From Azospirillum melinis (GTDB lineage: Bacteria; Pseudomonadota; Alphaproteobacteria; Azospirillales; Azospirillaceae): 64,000 nt of DNA. The stretch spans positions 28,402-92,401 of the forward strand of contig NZ_WHOS01000029.1 in NCBI RefSeq assembly GCF_013340935.1, read 5' to 3'. This document shows, in pieces, positions 35,386 through 42,739 of this stretch. Under the pieces are notes generated by a model. It was not told the DNA's origin. It made no database searches and saw nothing but the letters and a program-made list of their open reading frames with translations. Both the position numbers and the translations under genes were made by a program. How positions within the stretch are numbered: the stretch's first letter is position 1; every line of letters begins with the position of its first letter.

Positions 35386-35401
35386 TGGCACGCCGCCTGC
35401 A
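35386..35401 (+). promoter_or_regulatory. Sigma-54 promoter of the flgF operon
   Basis: TGGCACGCCGCCTGCA matches the -24/-12 consensus TGGCACG-N4-TTGCW with one change (C for the first T of the -12 element) and exact spacing. It lies 62 bases upstream of the flgF ATG. The remainder of the 34926-35463 gap holds no gene; open frames there are GC-rich noise. Confidence 0.8.
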
Positions 35402-35463
35402 ACACCCCTTTCGCCGGTCGGACGCTCTCGTTCGATCCGTTCGCAAGGTGAAGAGGCCGCAAG

Positions 35464-36186
35464 ATGGAAAATTCGATCTACGTCGCCCTGTCGCGCCAGA
35501 TGGCGCTGCAACGCCAGCTGGACGTGACGTCGAACAACATCGCGAACATGAACACGACCGGCTACAAGAACCAGCGGATGCTGTTCACCGAATATCTGGA
35601 AAAGCCCGGCCTGCACGAGAAGGTCAGCTTCGTCCAGGACCGCGCGGTGGTGCGCGACCTGTCCAACGGCCCGATGACGCAGACCGGCAACCCGCTGGAT
35701 CTGGCGCTGACCGGCCAGGGCTACTTCACCGTCGATACCGCCAGCGGCCCGCGCTACACCCGCGCCGGCAATTTCCGCCTGAACGACCAGCGCCAGCTGG
35801 TGGATGCCGGCGGCTTGCCGGTGCTGTCCAACAACGGCCAGCCCATCACCATTCCGGCCGGCACCAGCGACGTGAAGGTCAGCGGTGACGGCACCGTCGC
35901 CACCGAGCTGGGCCCGGTCGCCAAGCTGAACATCGTCACCTTCAAGACCGAGCAGCTGATGACCGAGGTCGGCAACGGCCTGTACGTCACCGACGAGCAG
36001 CCGCAGCCCGCCCCGGTCGAGACGAAAGTGGCACAGGGCTTGCTAGAGGGTTCCAACGTGAAGCCCGTGGTCGAGATGACGCAGATGATCGACATCCAGC
36101 GTCAGTACATGTCCGCTCAGAAGATGATGGACAACGAACACGAGCGCATCCGCACGATGCTTCAGCGTCTGGGCCGCACCGCCTGA
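35464..36186 (+). CDS. flgF: Flagellar basal-body rod protein FlgF
   Basis: The 240-residue product starts with the rod/hook N-terminal helix motif ALSRQMALQRQLDVTSNNIANMNTTGYKNQRM. It contains the central NPLDLALTGQGYFTVDTASGPRYTRAGNF block and ends with the C-terminal helix VEMTQMIDIQRQYMSAQKMMDNEHERI. FlgF is part of the proximal rod. It is the first gene of flgF-flgG-flgA-flgH and is preceded by a sigma-54 promoter. The 31-base gap to flgG indicates an operon. Confidence 0.95.
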   Translation: MENSIYVALSRQMALQRQLDVTSNNIANMNTTGYKNQRMLFTEYLEKPGLHEKVSFVQDRAVVRDLSNGPMTQTGNPLDLALTGQGYFTVDTASGPRYTRAGNFRLNDQRQLVDAGGLPVLSNNGQPITIPAGTSDVKVSGDGTVATELGPVAKLNIVTFKTEQLMTEVGNGLYVTDEQPQPAPVETKVAQGLLEGSNVKPVVEMTQMIDIQRQYMSAQKMMDNEHERIRTMLQRLGRTA

Positions 36187-36217
36187 TCCAGACCGACGAC
36201 GAGAGGAGAAGACCAGA

Positions 36218-37003
36218 ATGCGCAGCCTCGCCATCGGCGCCACCGGCATGATCGCCCAGCAGCTCAACGTCGAGACGATCTCCAACAACATCGCCAACTC
36301 GACCACCACCGGCTACAAGAAGCAGCGGGCCGAGTTCCAGGACCTGCTGTACCAGAACTTCCGCCGCATCGGCTCGACCTCGTCGGATGCCGGCACCGTG
36401 GTGCCGACCGGCGTGCAGGTGGGTGCCGGCGTGCGTGTCGCCGCGGTGGCCCGCGTGCTGGAACAGGGCAACCTGAACATCACCGACAACAAGCTGGACG
36501 TGGCGATCAACGGATCGGGCTACTTTCAGGTGACGCTGCCCAGCGGCGACACCGCCTACACCCGCGCCGGCAACTTCAAGCTGTCGCCGGAAGGCATGAT
36601 CGTCACCGCCGACGGCTATCCGATCCAGCCGAACATCACCGTCCCGACCAACGCGGTGGACATCTCCATCAACTCGTCGGGCGAGGTGCTGATCAAGCTG
36701 GACGGCCAGACCGCCACCCAGAATGTCGGCCAGATCCAGCTCGCCACCTTCGCCAACGCCGCCGGCCTGGAAGCCACCGGCGACAACCTGTTCATGGAGT
36801 CCGGCGCGTCCGGCCAGGCGGTGACCGGCAACCCCGGCGCCCCCGGCTTCGGCCGCGTCACCCAGGGTGCGCTGGAGACCTCCAACGTCAACGTCGTGCA
36901 GGAGATCACCACCCTGATCACCGCCCAGCGCGCCTACGAGATGAACTCCAAGGTCATCAAGACCACCGACGAGATGATGCAGCAGGCCAGCCAGATGAAG
37001 TAA
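36218..37003 (+). CDS. flgG: Flagellar distal rod protein FlgG
   Basis: The 261-residue product begins MRSLAIGATGMIAQQLNVETISNNIANSTTTGYKKQRAEFQDLLYQNFR, the FlgG-specific N-terminal region including the extra loop after the helix. It also has AINGSGYFQVTLPSGDTAYTRAGNFKLSPEG and a C-terminal ETSNVNVVQEITTLITAQRAYEMNSKVIKTTDEM. FlgG builds the distal rod that passes through the L and P rings made by FlgH and FlgI. A GAGAGGAGA ribosome site precedes the ATG. Confidence 0.97.
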   Translation: MRSLAIGATGMIAQQLNVETISNNIANSTTTGYKKQRAEFQDLLYQNFRRIGSTSSDAGTVVPTGVQVGAGVRVAAVARVLEQGNLNITDNKLDVAINGSGYFQVTLPSGDTAYTRAGNFKLSPEGMIVTADGYPIQPNITVPTNAVDISINSSGEVLIKLDGQTATQNVGQIQLATFANAAGLEATGDNLFMESGASGQAVTGNPGAPGFGRVTQGALETSNVNVVQEITTLITAQRAYEMNSKVIKTTDEMMQQASQMK

Positions 37004-37057
37004 CGCCGCCGACATCGCCGGCGCCTCGCTTCAGCCTTCACATCGGGAACCACCGCC

Positions 37058-37849
37058 ATGATCCGCCACCTCGCCAACCGCCGCCTGCCTGCCCTGCTCC
37101 TCGGCGCCGCCCTGCTGTCCGTTCCGGTCATGGGGTTCGGCATCGGGCAGGCCGCTGCGGCCTCGGCCATGGCTCCGGCTTCGGCCGGCTCGGGTCTGGC
37201 GCCCGACGTGGTGTACGGGATGCCGCATGTGGAGGCGGTTCTGTCGGATGCGCTGTCGCGGGTCATCACCGCCGGACGGCTGCAGATGGAACTGGACAGC
37301 CGCGCGGTGGAGCTGCGTGCCCCCCAGGGTGCCGGCGGGCTGGCGGTCGAGAACCTTTATTACAGCCCGGTCCAGGGCCGCTTCGCCGCGGAGATCGTGG
37401 TGACCGGCAGCCAGGTCCGCCTGCCTGTGTCGGGCCGCGCCTTCGGCGTGGTGCAGATCCCGGTGCTGTCGCGCCGGATCATTCCCGGCGACGTCATCGG
37501 CCCGGGCGACATCGACTGGCAGGACGTGCGCGCCGATCAGACCACCAGCGACACTGCCTCCACCGACGCGCAGCTGATCGGCATGACGCCGAAGCGCGGC
37601 GTATCGACCAACCAACCCGTCCGCCTGCGCGACCTGCAATCGCCGCGCATGGTCGACAAGGGCTCGATGGTCACCATCACGCTGACCACCCAGTCCATGA
37701 CGCTGACGACCCAGGGCAAGGCCCTGCAGGACGGCGGGAAGGGCGAGGTCATCCGCGTCGTGAACACCCAATCCAACCGCATCGTCGAAGCGACGGTCGC
37801 GGGCCCCAACGTCGTCGCCGTGGTAAAGCCCGGCATCATCGCGCAGTAA
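37058..37849 (+). CDS. flgA: Flagellar P-ring assembly chaperone FlgA
   Basis: The product has 263 residues with an N-terminal signal peptide (hydrophobic residues 10-35). The C-terminal SAF/ChapFlgA domain includes VPVLSRRIIPGDVIGPGDIDWQDVRADQ, LIGMTPKRGVSTNQPVRLRDLQSPRMVDKGSMVTITLTT and GEVIRVVNTQSNRIVEATVAGPNVVAV. FlgA is periplasmic and helps FlgI form the P ring. It lies between flgG and flgH with short gaps on the same strand. Confidence 0.93.
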   Translation: MIRHLANRRLPALLLGAALLSVPVMGFGIGQAAAASAMAPASAGSGLAPDVVYGMPHVEAVLSDALSRVITAGRLQMELDSRAVELRAPQGAGGLAVENLYYSPVQGRFAAEIVVTGSQVRLPVSGRAFGVVQIPVLSRRIIPGDVIGPGDIDWQDVRADQTTSDTASTDAQLIGMTPKRGVSTNQPVRLRDLQSPRMVDKGSMVTITLTTQSMTLTTQGKALQDGGKGEVIRVVNTQSNRIVEATVAGPNVVAVVKPGIIAQ

Positions 37850-37862
37850 GGAGAAAGCTCCA

Positions 37863-38627
37863 ATGTCCGCCACCATGACCGCCCGACTGATCCGCTTCGC
37901 GATGATCGCCACCGCCGCCACCTCGCTGACCGCCTGCGGCGCCGCCTCGCGCATCGCCGACATCGGCAAGGCCCCCGAGATGAGCGGCATCCAGGACCCG
38001 CAGGCCAAGTCCGGCTACCAGCCGGTCAGCCTGCCGATGCCGACCCCGCTGCCGACGGAACGCAACCCGAACTCGCTGTGGCGGACCGGTGCGAAGGCCT
38101 TCTTCAAGGACCAGCGCGCGGCCAAGGTCGGCGACATCCTGACCATCAACATCTCCATCGCCGATCAGGCCAAGCTGTCGAACGAGAGCAAGCGGTCGCG
38201 CGCCAACACCGAAAAGGCCGGCATGCCGAACCTGTTCGGCCTGGAAGGCGCCACGCTGAACCGCGTCCTGCCGGCCGGCGCCTCGGCCTCCAGCCTGGTG
38301 GACCTGTCGAGCGACACGTCCAACGACGGCAAGGGCTCGGTCGACCGCAACGAGAAGATCGAGCTGAAGGTGGCGGCGCTGGTGACCCAGACCCTGCCCA
38401 ACGGCAATCTGGTCATCCAGGGTCACCAGGAAGTCCGCGTGAACTACGAGCTGCGCGACCTGCAGATCCACGGCGTGATCCGTCCGGAGGACATCACCGC
38501 GCAGAACACCATCAGCTACGAGAAGATTGCCGAAGCCCGCATTTCCTACGGCGGCCGCGGTCAGATCACCGACGTCCAGCAGCCGCGCTACGGCCAGCAG
38601 CTGTACGACATCATCATGCCGTTCTGA
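37863..38627 (+). CDS. flgH: Flagellar L-ring lipoprotein FlgH
   Basis: The product has 254 residues with lipobox LTAC near residue 25, so it is lipid-anchored in the outer membrane. The FlgH body shows NSLWRTGAKAFFKDQRAAKVGDILTINISIADQAKLSNESKRS, then VAALVTQTLPNGNLVIQGHQEVRVNYELRDLQIHGVIRPEDI, and SYEKIAEARISYGGRGQITDVQQPRYGQQ. It forms the outer-membrane bushing around the rod and is the last clear gene of this operon. Confidence 0.96.
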   Translation: MSATMTARLIRFAMIATAATSLTACGAASRIADIGKAPEMSGIQDPQAKSGYQPVSLPMPTPLPTERNPNSLWRTGAKAFFKDQRAAKVGDILTINISIADQAKLSNESKRSRANTEKAGMPNLFGLEGATLNRVLPAGASASSLVDLSSDTSNDGKGSVDRNEKIELKVAALVTQTLPNGNLVIQGHQEVRVNYELRDLQIHGVIRPEDITAQNTISYEKIAEARISYGGRGQITDVQQPRYGQQLYDIIMPF

Positions 38628-38821
38628 GGACGGTCGGCGTAAAGGCGGGACTGGAGGCCATGGCGGGAGACATCCCTCCGTGGCCCTGGGATGCGTTGGG
38701 AACCGCCGCGATCTCTGGAACTCATCGCTACCGGATGGGAAATTGCTGCCGGCCGGTGGGTTGTGCCGGGCCGATGTTGCCGACTGGCCCTCTCTCGGCG
38801 AAGCCGACGCGCTCCGCCGCT

Positions 38822-39013
38822 TCAGCCTTCCAGCGACTGCCGCGATGCCGCGGTGAATCCATCCATCATGCCGACGGCCATGTTGCCGCCGATCCGCCCC
38901 AAAGCCGGACCGATGAGTTCGGTGGCACGGCGGTAAGCCTCGCGCTGGGCGACGCAGTCGATCAGGTCCGCCGCGTTGGTGACGCTCTGGGACAGGGTGA
39001 GGTCGCTCGTCAT
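38822..39013 (-). CDS. Small hypothetical protein (63 aa)
   Basis: I do not recognise the family. The ATG at 39013 has GGGAG about seven bases upstream. The sequence (LTLSQSVTNAADLIDCVAQREAYRRATELIGPALGRIGGNMAVGMMDGF) is protein-like and amphipathic, with a helix-glycine-helix pattern and no signal peptide. It faces flgH tail-to-tail across 194 bases that hold nothing else I can identify. A flagellar-associated role is possible from location only. Confidence 0.6.
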   Translation of the reverse strand: MTSDLTLSQSVTNAADLIDCVAQREAYRRATELIGPALGRIGGNMAVGMMDGFTAASRQSLEG

Positions 39014-39118
39014 GGTTCGTCTCCCTCATCCCGGCCATGATCGGCCGGTCGAAGATGACCATAAACTCCCCTCACACCGCCCGCTGTTGCGTGCATCACG
39101 TTTCCGGCGCGACGCCAT

Positions 39119-39160
39119 GAAACGAAACGGCCCGGCCCCTCATCGGGAGCCGGGCCGTCG
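39119..39160 (-). terminator. Hairpin terminator after the 54-aa gene
   Basis: ACGGCCCGGC (39127-39136) pairs perfectly with GCCGGGCCGT (39149-39158). On the minus strand TTTCGTTTC follows the stem. It lies about 20 bases past the stop of the small gene at 39178. Confidence 0.75.
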
Positions 39161-39177
39161 CATGGCCGGTCGTCCGC

Positions 39178-39342
39178 TTACTGGTAGCCGCCTTCGCGGG
39201 CGCGCTCCCTGGCGGCTTCCTCCTGCGCCTTCACGGTCTCGCTGCCGATCTTGCCGCCCCCCTTGTTGCCGGGATCGGCGGGCTTCTGCGGTTGGTCGTC
39301 GCGGACGGCGTCGGCCGGTTGCTGGTTCGGCTTGTCGGCCAT
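39178..39342 (-). CDS. Small hydrophilic hypothetical protein (54 aa)
   Basis: The ATG at 39342 has GAGGAG seven bases upstream and the gene ends before a strong terminator, which supports expression. The product is very polar and probably disordered (ADKPNQQPADAVRDDQPQKPADPGNKGGG, then KAQEEAARERAREGG). It is unlike any family I can name. It resembles in composition the small stress-related or seed-like proteins of alphaproteobacteria, but no function is claimed. Confidence 0.6.
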   Translation of the reverse strand: MADKPNQQPADAVRDDQPQKPADPGNKGGGKIGSETVKAQEEAARERAREGGYQ

Positions 39343-39427
39343 GATGCTGCTCCTCGATGGGTTTCGTCTGGCGATGACGAGGAAAACAGCAGAGGCGGAA
39401 GATCGTCGCGGAAATGGTCCGGCCGCC

Positions 39428-39568
39428 TCAGCCAGCCGGAGACTCGGGCTCGCCACCGGCATCGGCGCGCTCCAGGGCGGCGTTGATCTGGTCCAGCGTG
39501 CGGCCGCAACCGGTACAGACATCGCCGTCGATGGCGCACATGCCCAGGCAGTCGGGATCGTCGCTCAT
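39428..39568 (-). CDS. DUF1289-type small cysteine protein (46 aa)
   Basis: Translated from ATG 39568 the product is 46 residues and contains CLGMCAIDGDVCTGCGRTLDQINA, the four-cysteine CxxxC...CxxCGR pattern of DUF1289 proteins. The family is small and of unknown function, and probably binds a metal or an iron-sulfur centre. It lies 85 bases upstream of the 54-residue gene on the same strand. The rest of the gap up to 39790 has no gene and becomes AT-richer before the ATP-grasp gene. Confidence 0.75.
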   Translation of the reverse strand: MSDDPDCLGMCAIDGDVCTGCGRTLDQINAALERADAGGEPESPAG

Positions 39569-39790
39569 GAAACTGGCTTCCTTCGGGATTGGCGCTCAGG
39601 GGCCATCCCTAACCGAAAGGCCGCTCTGCCTCAAGCGGTCCGGTTCGAAGGCAGAGGCTCTCAAACTAGGGGGCTTCCCCTCCCTCGCATGCCTGCCGAG
39701 ACAATGTACGGTATCGGCAGCGGTGTCGATTGCCGATAAAACGGTTAGGTATTAAACCATCAACCCGTTTTCTCCCACGCGAAGGTGTGC

Positions 39791-40954
39791 ATGCCCACGG
39801 CATTGCTGGTGTCCTGCGCGATGTATCGCTACGGTACCGCAAGGATGCCTGCCGCATTGAAGGCGGCAGGGTTTCGTGTGTTCGTCATCTGTCCGAAGGA
39901 CTCCCTGCTCGAGTTCTGCGACCAGATCGACGGCCGGCATTGTTTCTCTCCCGAACTGGCCGCCGATGACCTGACCGTGATCGCCGCGCGGGCGGCGGCA
40001 CAGTTCCGGGCCGATATCGTCATCGGCTGCGAGGAATCCGCCGTCCGCGTGCTCGGCCGGGCGGGACGGTTGCAGGAGCGGGTAAAGGCGGACAGCGCCG
40101 ACGCCCGAAATTTGCGGTTTGTCCAGGCCTGGTACAACGACGATCCCTGGGAAGAGAAGCGGTCTCGCTGTGTGGACATGGCCGCGGCAGCGGGCGTCCG
40201 GACGCCGCGTCAGGTCGCCGTCGATCCGCACCGTACCGCTGCGGCCGATCTGGCCGCGCTTGGCGAACCGCTTCTGCTGAAATACGACGGCAGTTCGGCC
40301 GGCCGCGGGGTGCTTTTCGCATCCTCCGCCGGACAGGCACTGGCCATGGCGGCAAGCCGGTCCGTGGAATACCCGGACCAGCAGGCGGTCGCGCAGGAAT
40401 TTGTGCGCGGGCGCGCAGCGTCGGTATCGTTCTGCGCGCTTGGCGGGAAAATTCTGGAAGGCTTCGCCTACACGGTCCTGCGTCATGAGCCGGCCCCCTT
40501 CGGCCCGGCATCAGTGATCGAACTGACCCCCCATAACGGGCTGATCGACATGGCCCGCCGGATGGTGGAAGTGACAGGCTATTCCGGCTTCGGCGGCATC
40601 GACGCCATTCTGCCGGACGATGGCAGCCCGCCGGTTTTCCTGGAGCTCAATGCCCGGCCGACCCAGACAACCCATCTCGGCAACCTGGCTGGCAGCGACC
40701 TGTGCCGGGCGATGGCCTGCGCCCTGGCCGGGGAACCCTATGACGCGGTCCTTGGCCGAACCTCAGGCAGGCAGGTCGCGCTGTTCCCGAGCGAATGGGC
40801 CCGCGACCCCAACAGCCACTACCTGACCTCGGCCCACCACGATGTGCCATGGACCGAACGCCGGCTGACCGTCGCGCTCCTGAGCGTTACCCCGCAGCTC
40901 CATGGCACCCGGGCCGTCACTCCGGCGGCTGTTCAAGCGACAGCTCACCCGTAA
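39791..40954 (+). CDS. Stand-alone ATP-grasp domain protein
   Basis: About 387 residues from ATG 39791 (GAAGG upstream; GTG 39785 is an alternative). An N-terminal Rossmann-like pre-ATP-grasp part (ALLVSCAMYRYGTARMPAALKAAGFRVFVICP) is followed by the ATP-grasp core. I see LLKYDGSSAGRGVLFASS (phosphate loop), AQEFVRGRAASVSFCAL and GGIDAILPDDGSPPVFLELNARPTQTTHLG, the last with the metal-binding Glu-x-Asn. It should ligate a carboxylate to an amine or thiol via an acyl-phosphate. The substrate is unknown and no peptide or carrier gene is adjacent. Its 3' end overlaps the convergent DUF6494 gene by 38 bases. Confidence 0.8.
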   Translation: MPTALLVSCAMYRYGTARMPAALKAAGFRVFVICPKDSLLEFCDQIDGRHCFSPELAADDLTVIAARAAAQFRADIVIGCEESAVRVLGRAGRLQERVKADSADARNLRFVQAWYNDDPWEEKRSRCVDMAAAAGVRTPRQVAVDPHRTAAADLAALGEPLLLKYDGSSAGRGVLFASSAGQALAMAASRSVEYPDQQAVAQEFVRGRAASVSFCALGGKILEGFAYTVLRHEPAPFGPASVIELTPHNGLIDMARRMVEVTGYSGFGGIDAILPDDGSPPVFLELNARPTQTTHLGNLAGSDLCRAMACALAGEPYDAVLGRTSGRQVALFPSEWARDPNSHYLTSAHHDVPWTERRLTVALLSVTPQLHGTRAVTPAAVQATAHP

Positions 40955-41135
40955 CTTCGTGTGTCAACTCGATGCCGTCAACCGTCAGCACCATGCGGGC
41001 CGACAGGGACTTCACTCCGTCCAGCCGTCCTTCGGCCAGCGCGCGGCCGACCGCAAGCTCGATCTCCCGCTGCGAGGTGACGCCGACCTGCTTCAGAAAT
41101 TTACGCAGGTCGAGGTTCAGGGTCTCGTTGTCCAT
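40917..41135 (-). CDS. DUF6494 family protein
   Basis: The 72-residue product starts at ATG 41135, with GGGAGG about six bases upstream. The sequence MDNETLNLDLRKFLKQVGVTSQREIELAVGRAL is typical of DUF6494 proteins, which are widespread in alphaproteobacteria and have no known function. A helical bundle followed by two beta strands (ARMVLTVDGIELTHEVTGELSL) is expected. The gene overlaps the end of the ATP-grasp gene in antisense orientation. Confidence 0.75.
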   Translation of the reverse strand: MDNETLNLDLRKFLKQVGVTSQREIELAVGRALAEGRLDGVKSLSARMVLTVDGIELTHEVTGELSLEQPPE

Positions 41136-41259
41136 GACTGCCCTCCCGACTTGGAACCGTCGTTTCGAATGACGTTCCGAACCCCATGAGGACGGCTTGG
41201 TTCCATCGCCGGCCCTGAAACCAACGGATGCACGGCGGCGGCAACAGCCTTGAAACGAC

Positions 41260-41287
41260 GAAAGCGCCGGTCGAAACCGGCGCTTTC
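41260..41287. terminator. Hairpin between dksA and the DUF6494 gene
   Basis: GAAAGCGCCGG (41260-41270) pairs with CCGGCGCTTTC (41277-41287). On the minus strand a TTTCGTCGTTT tail follows, so it can end the dksA transcript. Confidence 0.7.
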
Positions 41288-41389
41288 CATCTGTTCGGTG
41301 CCATCTGTCCCGTGCAATGCCGACGCGACGCACCGCCCTGCCCCTGGTGAGCGGCACTGTGCGGCTCTGCGGGACAGGAAGGCGCGACG

Positions 41390-41809
41390 TCAGTCGTCGC
41401 GCTGGGTCCGTTCCATCCGCTCGTGACGCTCCTGGGCTTCGAGGCTCAGCGTCGCGATCGGTCGGGCATCGAGCCGGCGAACGGAGATGGGATCACCCGT
41501 CTCCTCGCAATAGCCGTAGCTGCCGTCGACCAGACGCTCCAGCGCGGCGTCGATCTTGGAGATCAGCTTGCGTTCGCGGTCACGCGTCCGCAGCTCCAGC
41601 GCACGGTCGGTCTCGGCCGAGGCGCGGTCGGCGATATCCGGTTCCTGGATACCGCCTTCCTGGAGGCTGTTCAACGTGCCGGTGGATTCCGCCAGCAGTT
41701 CCGCGCGCCAGCGCAGCAGCTTCTGGCGGAAATACTCCCGCATGATCGGGTTCATGAACTCCTCGTCTTCCGACGGGGAATAGTTCTGGGGCAGAAGCGG
41801 CGACGTCAT
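41390..41809 (-). CDS. dksA: RNA polymerase-binding transcription factor DksA (single-Cys type)
   Basis: The product has 139 residues from the internal ATG at 41809 (MTSPLLPQNYSP). The N-terminal MNPIMREYFRQKLLRWRAELL coiled coil and the DRASAETDRALELRTRDRERKLISKI tip region with its acidic residues are present. The globular part reads YGYCEETGDPISVRRLDARPIATLSLEAQERHER, which keeps one cysteine in place of the four zinc ligands of E. coli DksA. This single-Cys form is known from alphaproteobacteria such as Rhodobacter. With ppGpp it redirects RNA polymerase. The 41810-42083 gap upstream has an AT-rich promoter-like stretch and no gene. Confidence 0.92.
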   Translation of the reverse strand: MTSPLLPQNYSPSEDEEFMNPIMREYFRQKLLRWRAELLAESTGTLNSLQEGGIQEPDIADRASAETDRALELRTRDRERKLISKIDAALERLVDGSYGYCEETGDPISVRRLDARPIATLSLEAQERHERMERTQRDD

Positions 41810-42083
41810 CCGAAAGCATCCAGCGAAAAAGGGGTGATCCGGGCGGCGCGGAGTATAGGCACGCCACGGCACGACCGCAACCCATTGGTTCGCCCCCGCA
41901 ACGACTAAACAAGCCCTTGGAATAAAAAAGATTTGTCAGCGTTGCAGATTCGCCGCCACCGGCTGGCGGCCATGAATGGGCGAATCCGGCCACCGCATGG
42001 GGCTCTCATCGGCGTCACCCTGCCCCACCGGCACGGGGCGCTCGCCTCAACACTTGAAGCGACCGTAAAAGCGACCGGCCGGT

Positions 42084-42509
42084 TCAGGAGGTCAGCTTCG
42101 CCAGTTCGACCTGGGCGCGCAGATCGATCTCGTCGAGGATTTCGGCCAGCCCCGGATCGTCGACCTGGGCACGGCGCGTCTGCACCACCTTCGCCAGATC
42201 GGTCAGCTTCTGCACCGACAGTGTACCGGACAGCAGCCCGTGCTGGATTTCCTCCAGACGGTCCAGCATCTCCTCCGCACGCATTTTGCCACGGGACGCA
42301 CGCGCGGTGGCGTCGTCGGTGACGTCAACCTCCTGCAAGGCCAGCACGCCCGAAACACCGGCGGTGGCGGCGGTGCCGCTGACGCCATGGGCGGAGCCGG
42401 CCTCTCCCACCAATTGCTTGGAGAAGGCCGCGCCGGACGAGCCTTCGGCCTTGCCGGTGCGGCGGACAGACCCACCGCCGCGTATGTTTCCGGAGCCTTC
42501 GACTTTCAT
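42084..42509 (-). CDS. fliX: Flagellar assembly regulator FliX
   Basis: The product has 141 residues from ATG 42509 (MKVEGSGNIRG); the open frame extends to 42554. A Gly/Ser/Ala-rich N-terminal half is followed by a helical C-terminal domain (SRGKMRAEEMLDRLEEIQHGLLSGTLSVQKLTDLAKVVQTRRAQVDDPGLAEILDEIDLRAQVELAKL) as in Caulobacter FliX. FliX couples early flagellar assembly to the activity of FlbD on sigma-54 promoters. As in Caulobacter it is divergent from flgI. Confidence 0.87.
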   Translation of the reverse strand: MKVEGSGNIRGGGSVRRTGKAEGSSGAAFSKQLVGEAGSAHGVSGTAATAGVSGVLALQEVDVTDDATARASRGKMRAEEMLDRLEEIQHGLLSGTLSVQKLTDLAKVVQTRRAQVDDPGLAEILDEIDLRAQVELAKLTS

Positions 42510-42600
42510 GATCCGTGCAACCGTTTGCAGTAAAGGATTCGTAAACGCGCACACAGTAGATGGATCAACCTTAACATCCGGTCAAGGCTTGCCGCAATCG

Positions 42601-42613
42601 GGCAAAAATTGCC
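42601..42613. promoter_or_regulatory. Candidate activator palindrome upstream of flgI
   Basis: GGCAAAAATTGCC is a 13-bp near-perfect palindrome centred at 42607, 84 bases upstream of the -24 GG of the flgI promoter. That is the same distance as the corresponding site upstream of flgF. A weaker match (GGCACCGAAAGCC) is at 42662-42674. Confidence 0.55.
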
Positions 42614-42689
42614 GGCTGCCTGTGACCGAAAGGCGCCATATTCCGGGCGTTTTTCAGGACAGGCACCGAAAGCCGCCGTTTACGGTCTC

Positions 42690-42705
42690 TGGCACGGCGT
42701 TTGTA
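42690..42705 (+). promoter_or_regulatory. Sigma-54 promoter of flgI
   Basis: TGGCACGGCGTTTGTA fits TGGCACG-N4-TTGCW at the right spacing, with T for C in the -12 GC. It is 35 bases upstream of the flgI ATG, so the leader would be short. Confidence 0.7.
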
Positions 42706-42739
42706 TAGGGACGGGCACGAGTTCAGGAGTGTCCGCGTC

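Noticed and set aside
34895..35616. Open frames on both strands in the fliL-flgF gap
   Set aside because: They have Arg/Gly/Pro-rich random composition and overlap the sigma-54 promoter and palindromes; regulatory DNA is the simpler reading.
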